A stretch of DNA of 64,000 bases from Pseudomonas sp. ABC1 (GTDB lineage: Bacteria; Pseudomonadota; Gammaproteobacteria; Pseudomonadales; Pseudomonadaceae). Position 1 is the stretch's first letter. Every line of letters starts with the position of its first letter. The stretch covers positions 1 to 64,000 of the forward strand of contig NZ_CP058349.1 of the NCBI RefSeq assembly GCF_013395055.1, given 5' to 3'. The notes under the pieces were generated by a model. That model was not told where the DNA came from. It saw only the letters and a list, made by a program, of their open reading frames with translations, and did not search any database. The position numbers and the translations under genes are program-made. Of the stretch, positions 43,963 through 51,503 are shown one piece after another.

Positions 43963-44333
43963 GCAACCGCACCCTGAGGATCAGCCGTGTCCAGTGGCAG
44001 GCTTTGCTGGACGCGCTGGAGGTGACTCGCCGTGAGCGTCAGTTGCTGACGTACCGCTCGTTGCTGGAGCGGCTGCAACTGACGGCGCCGGCCATGTTGA
44101 CCCTGACCTCGGCACTGGAGCACCTGGCCGCTCTGGATGCCAAGGCCGGTCGCCCCCTGCGCAGTGCGCTGGTGATCAGCCAGAGCGCTAGCCGGCTGCC
44201 GCGCACGGGCTTCTTCGAATGTGCACACCGCCTGGGCTGCTGCGCTGCCGAGCCTGACAGTGCCGCCGCTGTGAGCTGGCACGCCGCCGAGGTGGCAAGG
44301 GTGTTCGATTTCGACTATCCGGAGGCGACATGA
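43959..44333 (+). CDS. Hypothetical protein in the HTH/Sel1 operon
   Basis: This 124-residue protein begins at TTG 43959, whose bases overlap the preceding TGA, and its end overlaps the next ATG by four bases. The N-terminal half is helical and basic (RISRVQWQALLDALEVTRRERQ), and the C-terminal half has LPRTGFFECAHRLGCC with a pair of cysteines. I do not recognise a family. Tight overlaps on both sides make it very likely real and co-translated with its neighbours. Confidence 0.72.
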   Translation: MSNRTLRISRVQWQALLDALEVTRRERQLLTYRSLLERLQLTAPAMLTLTSALEHLAALDAKAGRPLRSALVISQSASRLPRTGFFECAHRLGCCAAEPDSAAAVSWHAAEVARVFDFDYPEAT

Positions 44334-44800
44334 TTATCTGGAAAATCCGTGCGCGGGTCGGCTACTGGGCTGCACGTCGTCTGCTGGGCTGGCGCTGGGC
44401 CGTTGCGCAGCCGCGCCTCTGGCGTTGGATGGAAGGGCAGTTCTCGCGCATGGCCAACCTTGGCGACAGGGATGCGCAAGGTTTCTATGGGCACTTGTTG
44501 CTGTTTCGCGGCCAGGGGCTGGGCTCGCGCCAGGAGGGGATGCGTCTGCTGGAGCGGGCGGCCCAGGCGGGCGATGCCAAGGCGGCTTATCAGGTGGGGT
44601 GCCTGTACCTGGACGATCACCCCTGGCGGGCCGCTGACCCGGCCCGTGCCGCGCACTGGTGGGGACAGGCTGCCGATGCTGGCCATCCGTTGGCCGCATC
44701 GCGTCTGGGGAAACTCTATGAAAGCGGCGCCGAAGGCCTGCCGAGCGATCCCGCGCTGGCGCAGCGTTACCTGGCGCAGGCGGCCAGGCTCGGGCTCTGA
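44330..44800 (+). CDS. Sel1-like repeat protein
   Basis: This 156-residue protein has a basic amphipathic start (KIRARVGYWAARRLLGWRW) and then about three Sel1/SLR helix pairs, seen in GMRLLERAAQAGDAKAAYQVG, ARAAHWWGQAADAGHPLAASRLG and ALAQRYLAQAARLGL. Such repeats bind proteins, often in the envelope. There is no clear signal peptide. It overlaps the preceding gene by four bases and runs 34 bases into the convergent EAL-CBS-GGDEF gene. Confidence 0.85.
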   Translation: MIIWKIRARVGYWAARRLLGWRWAVAQPRLWRWMEGQFSRMANLGDRDAQGFYGHLLLFRGQGLGSRQEGMRLLERAAQAGDAKAAYQVGCLYLDDHPWRAADPARAAHWWGQAADAGHPLAASRLGKLYESGAEGLPSDPALAQRYLAQAARLGL

Positions 44801-46551
44801 TCGTTGGGGTAGTTGCCGGTATCCAGCAGGTGCCAGTTGAAGCCGGGCTTCAACTTGGCCAGGTGCTTGGCCTCGGAGGCCATGCCAGCCAGCGTGGCGG
44901 CATCCAGCGCCGGTGCACGGTGCGGGCGCAGGTGCACGACGCCCACCGATAGCGCCAGCAGCGGGTAGCGCGCCTGTTGGCCCTGGCGGTCCTGGGCGAT
45001 GAAGCAGCCTTCTTTCAGGTGTTCGCTGCGGTAGAAACTGCGGCAGCGCTTCTGGAAGTCTTCGAACAGCAGTTCCAGGCGCCGCTGCCAGTCTTCGGGG
45101 CCGAGTACCAGCATGAAGTCGTCGCCGCCGATATGGCCGACGAAATCGCAACTGTAGTCGAGCCGCTCGCTCAGGCAATGGGACAGGCACAGCAGCACTT
45201 CATCGCCCTTGGCATAGCCATAGATGTCGTTGAAGGGCTTGAAGTTATCCAGGTCGACATAGCAGATGACCGCTTCCCGCCGCTGTTGCAGCAGGCGCGT
45301 CAGGCATTGCTGGATCGGCACGTTGCCCGGCAGCAGGGTCAGCGGGTTGGCGTGGCGTGCCTGCTGGATCTTCATCTCGGTGATCAGCTTGAGCACGTCG
45401 ATGACGCGTCCCAGGCCGTGGTAGTTGCCTTCCAGGGTGATGATGAAGTCTTCCTCGATGCGCTGTCGGGCGCGGCTGGTCAGCAGCCGGCTGACCTGCT
45501 GCAGCGACTGATGCAGTTCCACGGCGAGGAAGTCGTCGCTCATCAGGCGGCTGATCGGCTTGCGTGACAGCAGGTCGGTGGCGAACGGCTTGAGCAGCGC
45601 GTCGGAGAGCAGGTTGCGGTGGATGATGCCCACCGGCCTGGCGTGTTCGTCCAGGACCGCCAGCGAGTTGAGGTTGGCCTGCATGCGGAAGATTTCCAGC
45701 ACTTCGCCGACCTGCTGCTGCTGGGAGACGGCGGGTTGGCGCAGCAGCAAGGGGCTGAGGTCGCCACTGTCTTCGTTGATGCCCGTCTGGCATGGCAGGG
45801 CGATGCGCTCGGTGTCGAGGCAGGGCTGCTCCTGGGGGCGTCCGAGCAGGTAGCCTTGCACCAGGTCGACGCCCATTTCCATCAGTACCGCCAACTCTTC
45901 CTGCAGTTCGATGCCTTCGGCGATGACCTGGGAGTGGGAGGTCCGGGCGATCTTGAGGATGGACTCGACGAACTTGCGCTTGACCGCATCGAGGTGGATG
46001 CCGTCGATGAAGTAACGGTCGATCTTGACGTAATCGGGGCGCAGCTCCGACCACATGCGCAGGCTCGAATAGCCGGCGCCCAGGTCGTCCAGGGCGATCA
46101 GGAAGCCCATGTCACGGTAGTGGTGCAGCGCCGTATCGAGCAGGGCGACGTCGTCGGTGGGCGACTGTTCGGTGAGTTCGATGACCACCTGCTCCGGCGA
46201 CAGGCCGTAGGCGCGCAGGAACTCCAGCGTCCGCCCTGGCTTGTGCGATGCCTCCAGCAGCGATTCGGGGGAGGCGTTGAGAAAGAGCTTGCCGCGCAGT
46301 TGCTGCTGGCTGAAGCGGCGGCAGGCGTTCTGCCGGCAGGCCATCTCCAGCTCGTTCAGGCGGCCGACGTGGCGTGCGGCCGCCAGCAGGTTGATCGGGG
46401 AGTGCAGAGGACTGTCGGACGGGCCGCGGGTCAGGGCCTCGTAGCCAAGGATGCGGCGCTCCGAGAGCGACACGATGGGCTGGAACAGTGTGGTGATATC
46501 GCCATGAGCAAGGATGTGGTCCAGGCTGCTCAACTGCGGGGTGGCGGTCAT
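44767..46551 (-). CDS. EAL-CBS-GGDEF bifunctional c-di-GMP protein
   Basis: This 594-residue soluble protein (from ATG 46551, five bases after GAGG) has an N-terminal EAL domain, a CBS pair (about 270-395) and a C-terminal GGDEF domain. EAL catalytic residues are all present: Glu38 (YEALTRG), Asn92, Glu125 (IELTE), Asp155-Asp156 (ALDDLGAGYSS), Lys176 (VKID), Glu212 (AEGIE) and the QGYLLGRP loop. GGDDF is at 475-479 with VDLDNFKPFND upstream, but there is no RxxD inhibitory site. It can be expected to hydrolyse c-di-GMP, possibly tuned by nucleotide binding to CBS and GTP binding to GGDEF. The order beside prc matches the PA3258-algO layout of P. aeruginosa. Confidence 0.93.
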   Translation of the reverse strand: MTATPQLSSLDHILAHGDITTLFQPIVSLSERRILGYEALTRGPSDSPLHSPINLLAAARHVGRLNELEMACRQNACRRFSQQQLRGKLFLNASPESLLEASHKPGRTLEFLRAYGLSPEQVVIELTEQSPTDDVALLDTALHHYRDMGFLIALDDLGAGYSSLRMWSELRPDYVKIDRYFIDGIHLDAVKRKFVESILKIARTSHSQVIAEGIELQEELAVLMEMGVDLVQGYLLGRPQEQPCLDTERIALPCQTGINEDSGDLSPLLLRQPAVSQQQQVGEVLEIFRMQANLNSLAVLDEHARPVGIIHRNLLSDALLKPFATDLLSRKPISRLMSDDFLAVELHQSLQQVSRLLTSRARQRIEEDFIITLEGNYHGLGRVIDVLKLITEMKIQQARHANPLTLLPGNVPIQQCLTRLLQQRREAVICYVDLDNFKPFNDIYGYAKGDEVLLCLSHCLSERLDYSCDFVGHIGGDDFMLVLGPEDWQRRLELLFEDFQKRCRSFYRSEHLKEGCFIAQDRQGQQARYPLLALSVGVVHLRPHRAPALDAATLAGMASEAKHLAKLKPGFNWHLLDTGNYPNDQSPSLAACAR

Positions 46552-46573
46552 ACGGACCTCATGCATGGTCGCA

Positions 46574-46611
46574 AAACTAGGAGGGCCCGCGAATGCGGGC
46601 CCTCCTAGTTT
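46574..46611 (-). terminator. Terminator after prc, just upstream of the EAL-CBS-GGDEF start
   Basis: AAACTAGGAGGGCCCGC pairs perfectly with GCGGGCCCTCCTAGTTT around GAAT (17-bp stem). On the minus strand it follows the prc stop by 47 bases and ends 22 bases before the next start codon. It leaves little room for a separate promoter downstream. Confidence 0.85.
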
Positions 46612-46658
46612 CATGCGAGCATGATGTCACTTTGATGACATGGTCTCGGAGCAGGTTC

Positions 46659-48746
46659 TCAGTGGCTGGCCAGCCGGCTGTTCAGGTTCAGGTAGTCGAG
46701 CAGGATATGCCCGCTCTCCGAGAGGTAGGCATCGTCTTCCGGTTTGCCTTTCTCTTCTTCCTCGTGGACCACCAGCTCCTCTTCGTCGTGTTTTTCCAGG
46801 GCGTTCAGCGGTTCTTCGCCCTTGGCCACGCGCAGGGCGTTTTCCAGTGCCAACTGGCGTTTCTCGATATCGCTCTGCTGGGCACGACGTGTCTTCTCGT
46901 TGAGGCTGACGGTGGTTTCCTGCATCAGCTCCTGTGCCAGGGCCAGGCGATCACGGGTGAAGACGAAGTCCGGGTTGTCCCGGGTGCGCGATTCGTGGCG
47001 TGCCTGCAATTCGGCGAGGAAGGGCGCGAAGGGGTTCTTCGCCTCGCTGATCGCCGGACGGATGCTGTCCCATGGCAGGGCTTCGGGCAGGGCGCTTTCG
47101 CCGATTTCCTGGGTGTCGACATTGGCCGGGTAGGCGATGTCGGGAATCACACCCTGGTGCTGTGTGCTCTGGCCCGAGACACGGTAGAACTTGGCCAGTG
47201 TCAGCTTGAGTTCGCCGTGGTTGAGTGGCTGGATCGACTGCACGGTGCCCTTGCCGAAGGTCTGGCCACCGAGAATCAGGGCGCGGTGGTAGTCCTGCAT
47301 GGCGCCGGCGAAGATTTCCGAGGCGGAGGCGGACAGGCGATTGACCAGCACCGCCAGTTGCCCTTTGTAGAAGGCGCCGGGGTTCTCGTCGGCCAGCACG
47401 TCGACGCGGCCATCGCTGTTGCGCACGAGGACGGTCGGGCCGCCATCGATGAACAGGCTGGTCAGTTCGGTGGCTTCCTGCAGGGAGCCGCCGCCGTTGT
47501 TGCGCAGGTCGATGACGACGCCGTCGACTTTTTCCTTTTGCAGTTCGGTCAGCAGTTTGCGTACGTCGCGGGTGGTGCTCTTGTATTCCTTGTCGCCGGC
47601 GCGCAGGGCCTTGAAGTCCAGGTAGAAGGCGGGGATCTCGATGACGCCGAGCTTGTAGTCGTGACCGCCGTGTTCCAGGTGCAGGACCGATTTTTTCGCT
47701 GCCTGTTCTTCGAGCTTCACCGCTTCGCGTGTGATGGCGACCACCTTGCTGCTCTGGTCGTTCGGCGCGTTGCTGGCCGGGATGATCTCCAGGCGAACCA
47801 CCGAGCCTTTCGGGCCGCGAATCAGCTTGACCACTTCGTCCAGGCGCCAGCCGATCACGTCGACCATGTCGCCGTTGGCCTGGGCCACGCCGACGATCTT
47901 GTCGGCGGGAGCCACCTGTTTGCTCTTCTCCGCAGGGCCCGCGGGAACCAGGCGCACGACCTTGACGTGTTCGTTGTCGCTCTGCAGGACGGCACCGATG
48001 CCTTCCAGGGAAAGGCTCATGTTGATGTCGAAGTTTTCCGCGTTGTCCGGCGACAGGTACTGGGTGTGCGGGTCGTAGGACTGGGCGAAGGCATTGATGT
48101 AGGTCTGGAACACATCCTCGCTGCGGGTCTGCTCCAGTCGTGCCAACTGGTTGCGATAGCGCTTGCCGAGCAGTTCGTCGATGGCCTTGGGCTCCTTGCC
48201 GGCGATTTTCAGCCGCAGGACTTCATCCTTGACGCGCTTGCGCCACAGTTCGTCGAGCGCTGCCTGGTTCTTCGCCCAGGGGGCGTTCTTGCGGTCGATC
48301 AGCAGTTGCTCGTCGACGCTGAAGTCGATCTTGTCGCTGCCCTTCTCGATCAGCGAAAGGGCGTACTCCAGGCGGCTCTGCAGGCGTTGCAGGTGACGCT
48401 TGTAGAGGGTGAAGCCGGGTTCGAGATCGCCATTGCGCAGGAAGTCGTCGAACTGGGTGCGCCAGGGCGTGAACTCCTCGATATCGGCAGCGGTGAAATA
48501 GCTGCGCGCAGGGTCGAGCATTTCCAGGTAGCTGTCGAATATCTTGGACGAGCGCTGATCATCCAGCGGCGGCTTGTTGTAGTGGTGGCGCTTGAGCAGC
48601 TCCACCACGTTGAGGCTGGCAATCACCTGCGCCCGGTCCGGTTGCAGGTAATCCCAATAGGCGCCGTCTCTGGAGAGGGCCAGCGCGGTGAGGCTCTGCA
48701 GGCCGAGGATCACGGCCAGGCAGGTGGAGGTCAGCGTACGTTTCAT
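46659..48746 (-). CDS. prc: Carboxy-terminal (tail-specific) processing protease
   Basis: Prc is a periplasmic serine protease that trims or degrades proteins from the C-terminus. In P. aeruginosa the homologue (AlgO) influences anti-sigma factor MucA turnover. This 695-residue protein has a signal peptide (cut near ALALSRD), an N-terminal helical domain, a PDZ domain (about 220-320, SLSLEGIGAVLQ), and the S41 core with the catalytic Ser in RLSASASEIFAG and Lys in GQTFGKGTVQ. The acidic tail EEELVVHEEEEK is typical. ATG 48746 starts the signal peptide. Confidence 0.95.
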   Translation of the reverse strand: MKRTLTSTCLAVILGLQSLTALALSRDGAYWDYLQPDRAQVIASLNVVELLKRHHYNKPPLDDQRSSKIFDSYLEMLDPARSYFTAADIEEFTPWRTQFDDFLRNGDLEPGFTLYKRHLQRLQSRLEYALSLIEKGSDKIDFSVDEQLLIDRKNAPWAKNQAALDELWRKRVKDEVLRLKIAGKEPKAIDELLGKRYRNQLARLEQTRSEDVFQTYINAFAQSYDPHTQYLSPDNAENFDINMSLSLEGIGAVLQSDNEHVKVVRLVPAGPAEKSKQVAPADKIVGVAQANGDMVDVIGWRLDEVVKLIRGPKGSVVRLEIIPASNAPNDQSSKVVAITREAVKLEEQAAKKSVLHLEHGGHDYKLGVIEIPAFYLDFKALRAGDKEYKSTTRDVRKLLTELQKEKVDGVVIDLRNNGGGSLQEATELTSLFIDGGPTVLVRNSDGRVDVLADENPGAFYKGQLAVLVNRLSASASEIFAGAMQDYHRALILGGQTFGKGTVQSIQPLNHGELKLTLAKFYRVSGQSTQHQGVIPDIAYPANVDTQEIGESALPEALPWDSIRPAISEAKNPFAPFLAELQARHESRTRDNPDFVFTRDRLALAQELMQETTVSLNEKTRRAQQSDIEKRQLALENALRVAKGEEPLNALEKHDEEELVVHEEEEKGKPEDDAYLSESGHILLDYLNLNSRLASH

Positions 48747-48892
48747 GGAGTATGGGCGGCGTGAGGATGGAAAATAACGCATATTAGGCCATCAGATTGG
48801 GCGCCGGTTCAGGCGCGGAGAGAATTGGCCCGATGATGAAGCCGGTTGTTTGCGGTTAGAGCGGGCACGAACGAGACCACTATGGAGGCAGT

Positions 48893-49852
48893 ATGAAGGC
48901 ATTGCAAGGCATCGAAGGGCGCGTGGAGTGGAGTGAACACCCGGCTCCGGCCTGTGGCGAAGGGCAGGTGCGCATCCGCGTGGCAGCCGCTGGACTCAAC
49001 CGTGCGGACCTGTTGCAGCGTGCCGGCCTTTATCCGCCGCCCGCCGGGGTGACGGCGGTGCTTGGCCTGGAGTGCTCGGGTGTCATCAGTGAGGTCGGGG
49101 CGGGCAGTGCGTGGAAGATCGGTGATCGCGTCTGCGCCTTGCTCGCCGGTGGTGGCATGGCCGAGGAAGTCGTGGTGGATGCGCGGCATGTGCTGCCGGT
49201 GCCGGAAGGCTTGAGTCTGGTCGAGGCGGCAGCGGTGCCCGAGGTCTATACCACGGCCTGGTTGAACCTCTATCAACTTGGCGGTCTGCGGCCACGGGAA
49301 AAGGTACTGCTGCATGCCGGTGCCAGCGGTGTCGGCTCAGCGGCCATCCAGTTGTGCCGCGCGTTCGATAACCCGTGTTGGGTGAGCGTCGGTTCCGCGC
49401 AACGGCTGGCCTACTGCGAATCACTCGGGGCACAAGGCGGTGTGTTGCGTGGCGAAGGCCTGGATGCGCTGCGCGATTTTGCGCCCTTCGACGTGATCCT
49501 CGATCCGGTCGGCGCCAAGTATGCCGCGCAGAATCTGCAACTGCTGCGCCAGGACGGGCGCCTGGTGATCATTGGCCTGATGGGCGGGCGCAAGGCTGAG
49601 CTGGACCTTGCACTGCTGCTGGGCAAGCGGATCCAGGTGATCGGCTCGACCCTGCGCAGCCGTGACGACGACTTCAAGGCCCAGTTGCTGGCTGGCATGC
49701 AGGAGAAACTGTGGCCGCTGTTCGCCGATGGCAGATTGTCGCCACGTCTGGAGTTCAGCTTCCCGATTGAGGATGTCGAGGCGGCCTTCGCCACCCTGGA
49801 AAGCAACACAGTGGCCGGCAAGGTCGCGCTGGTGATCGATCCGGAGCTGTGA
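48893..49852 (+). CDS. NAD(P)H:quinone oxidoreductase, zinc-free MDR family (PIG3-like)
   Basis: This 319-residue medium-chain reductase has a GroES-like start (GLNRADLLQRAGLYPPPAG), the family segment GLECSGVI and the NADPH Rossmann loop HAGASGVGSAAIQL. It lacks the zinc cysteines of alcohol dehydrogenases. Relatives reduce quinones and enones. It is divergent from prc with 146 bases between starts, as in PAO1 (PA3256-PA3257). A hairpin follows the stop. Confidence 0.9.
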   Translation: MKALQGIEGRVEWSEHPAPACGEGQVRIRVAAAGLNRADLLQRAGLYPPPAGVTAVLGLECSGVISEVGAGSAWKIGDRVCALLAGGGMAEEVVVDARHVLPVPEGLSLVEAAAVPEVYTTAWLNLYQLGGLRPREKVLLHAGASGVGSAAIQLCRAFDNPCWVSVGSAQRLAYCESLGAQGGVLRGEGLDALRDFAPFDVILDPVGAKYAAQNLQLLRQDGRLVIIGLMGGRKAELDLALLLGKRIQVIGSTLRSRDDDFKAQLLAGMQEKLWPLFADGRLSPRLEFSFPIEDVEAAFATLESNTVAGKVALVIDPEL

Positions 49853-49860
49853 GAGTCGCT

Positions 49861-49887
49861 GTGCAAGGCACATGGTGCGCCTTGCAC
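49861..49887 (+). terminator. Hairpin after the quinone reductase gene
   Basis: GTGCAAGGC pairs with GCCTTGCAC around nine bases, starting eight bases after the stop. There is no U tract, so termination is uncertain. Confidence 0.45.
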
Positions 49888-50007
49888 CGTCGGTTCTCGG
49901 AACCATGCCTCTCAACGTCTTTGCGAAGGCGCGTTCGAGCGAGTCATGGGCCGACGCGTTTAAGCCGCTATCGCCATCGGCGTTTGCAGGCATGCCGACC
50001 TGAATAC

Positions 50008-50034
50008 CCGCGCATCTGGGTCCCCGCCTTCGCG
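50008..50034. repeat. Left part of a REP palindrome split by the IS element
   Basis: CCCGCGCATCTGGGTCCCC followed by GCCTTCGCG is the left arm and centre of a REP unit. The matching right part (CGCCTTCGCGGGGACGACGG) lies at 51336-51355, so the original unit was interrupted by the insertion. Confidence 0.8.
50025..50034. repeat. Target-site duplication, left copy
   Basis: CGCCTTCGCG precedes the left terminal inverted repeat directly and is repeated at 51336-51345 right after the right end. This is a 10-base duplication in the usual size range for IS4-family elements. Confidence 0.9.
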
Positions 50035-51335
50035 CACTGCTGTCCGGTACGAATTTTGCGGTCGATGTTGAAAGGCTTGTGAAACCTGGGAGTACGGCTT
50101 AAACCGTAGAGCGCCAACTCAATCTCGCAGGTTTCACAAGGTGTTCAGAATAAGCCGGTTCCACGATCTACTCAAAGCCCTCCCACGTGGTGTATTTGAT
50201 CGCGCTGTCGTTCAGCAAGACGCGGACAGTCACAGCCGACGCTTTACAAGCTGGGATCACCTAGTTGCGATGCTATACGCCCACCTGTCTGGGGCCGGCA
50301 GCCTGCGTGAGCTCGAGTCCAGCTTCAATAGCCAGCCCAATCACCACTATCACTTGGGAACGTCTGCGATCAGGCGTTCAACACTGGCCGAAGCCAATGG
50401 GAGACGCTGTCCAGAGGTTTTCGCCCAAGCGGCGCAGTACCTGATGGCGTGCACCAGTCGGCAACAACGCAGGGACACAAAAGAGCTGCTGTACCTATTG
50501 GACTCGACCTCCATCACCCTGAAGGGCTCAGGCTTTGACGACTGGACGTTATCGGATCGAACACGCCGAACTCAGGGGGTCAAAGTCCATGTCCAGTACG
50601 CCAACCACTGCGCAGCCCCTGTGGATTTCCGTTTCAGCACCGCTAATGTCAACGATATCGAAGTCGGCAAGTGCCTGGAGATTGAGCCTTACGCCACCTA
50701 TGTATTCGACAAGGGCTATTGCGATTACAACTGGTGGGCCCGCCTGGAAGAGAACAAGGCCCGCTTCGTGACACGATTCAAGTACAACGCGGGGCTCAAG
50801 GTTCTTTCCTCGCGCGAGATTGCCAGCGGAGAACAAGGTGTGATTTTGCAGGATGAGTACGTCAGGTTTGCGCACCGACATCCTGGCGGGAAACGCATCA
50901 ATCACTATGAAAAACCTTTACGCCGAATCGTCGTCCACCGCCCTGAGCATGATCGTCCGCTGATCCTGGCGACCAACGACCTAGAGAGCCCAGCGGCGGA
51001 TATTGCTGAGCTTTACCGCCGTCGCTGGCGAATCGAATTGTTCTTCAAATGGATCAAGCAGCACTTGAAGATCAAGCAGTTTCTGGGGCGTAGCGAAAAT
51101 GCGGTACGCATTCAGATTCTCTGCGCCCTGATCAGCTACCTGCTGCTGAGCCTTCACCGGATGGTGACAGGTGAAAAGAAGAGTCTGTGGATGTTCATGG
51201 TGGAGGTGCGCTCAACACTGCTACAGCGTCCGGAGATAGAGGTTGAGCGTTATCGAAGGCGACAGGCGCAAAAACAGGAAATCGAGCAACGACAGGGACA
51301 GCTATTCCCTGCATAAGGAGTGCCGGACAGTAGTG
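50035..51335 (+). mobile_element. IS4-family insertion sequence, intact
   Basis: This is a 1301-base element. The left end is CACTGCTGTCCGGTAC and the right end, inverted, is CACTACTGTCCGGCAC (14 of 16 match). The ends are flanked by a perfect 10-base direct repeat (CGCCTTCGCG). It contains one uninterrupted transposase gene, and the stop codon ends four bases before the right inverted repeat region. The intact ends, duplication and reading frame suggest recent insertion and possible activity. The target is the centre of a REP palindrome between the quinone reductase and the M18 aminopeptidase genes. Confidence 0.93.
50141..51316 (+). CDS. IS4 family transposase (DUF4372 N-terminus)
   Basis: This 391-residue DDE transposase is of the ISPepr1-like branch. 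The N-terminal DUF4372 segment includes FTSWDHLVAMLYAHLSGAGS. The catalytic core has the first Asp in YLLDSTSITL, the second in YVFDKGYCDY, and the IS4 YREK block YRRRWRIELFFKWIK near 300-314 with the catalytic Glu. The start is GTG 50141; no strong ribosome site is seen, as is usual for transposases. It is bounded by the element's inverted repeats. Confidence 0.93.
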   Translation: MFRISRFHDLLKALPRGVFDRAVVQQDADSHSRRFTSWDHLVAMLYAHLSGAGSLRELESSFNSQPNHHYHLGTSAIRRSTLAEANGRRCPEVFAQAAQYLMACTSRQQRRDTKELLYLLDSTSITLKGSGFDDWTLSDRTRRTQGVKVHVQYANHCAAPVDFRFSTANVNDIEVGKCLEIEPYATYVFDKGYCDYNWWARLEENKARFVTRFKYNAGLKVLSSREIASGEQGVILQDEYVRFAHRHPGGKRINHYEKPLRRIVVHRPEHDRPLILATNDLESPAADIAELYRRRWRIELFFKWIKQHLKIKQFLGRSENAVRIQILCALISYLLLSLHRMVTGEKKSLWMFMVEVRSTLLQRPEIEVERYRRRQAQKQEIEQRQGQLFPA

Positions 51336-51345
51336 CGCCTTCGCG
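51336..51345. repeat. Target-site duplication, right copy
   Basis: CGCCTTCGCG here matches the left copy at 50025-50034 exactly. The following GGGGACGACGG completes the interrupted REP palindrome. Confidence 0.9.
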
Positions 51346-51404
51346 GGGACGACGGTGGTGGGGTTACGATGGTGTTCCAACCTGCCGATTGGCACTCCTC
51401 ATAC

Positions 51405-51436
51405 CCAGTCATTCCCGCGAAGGCGGGAATCCATGC
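51405..51436. repeat. REP element
   Basis: ATTCCCGC-GAAG-GCGGGAAT (51411-51430) is a perfect palindrome with flanks CCAGTC and CCATGC. It is of the same type as the truncated copy at 36971-36992 and lies 60 bases right of the interrupted REP. Confidence 0.8.
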
Positions 51437-51442
51437 AATATC

Positions 51443-51480
51443 GGTAGCGCCGCCGGCCTTGCTTGCCGGCAAGTGCTACC
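51443..51480 (-). terminator. Nested hairpin after the M18 aminopeptidase gene
   Basis: GGTAGC/GCTACC enclose an inner GCCGGC/GCCGGC stem. It lies 24 bases beyond the aminopeptidase stop (minus strand), so it may end that transcript. Confidence 0.5.
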
Positions 51481-51503
51481 TGACACGCTGAAAGGGCTGC
51501 TTC

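Noticed and set aside
43648..44333. Toxin-antitoxin pair
   Set aside because: The HTH protein is antitoxin-like, but the partner lacks any known toxin motif. It is left as a hypothesis in the findings, not annotated.
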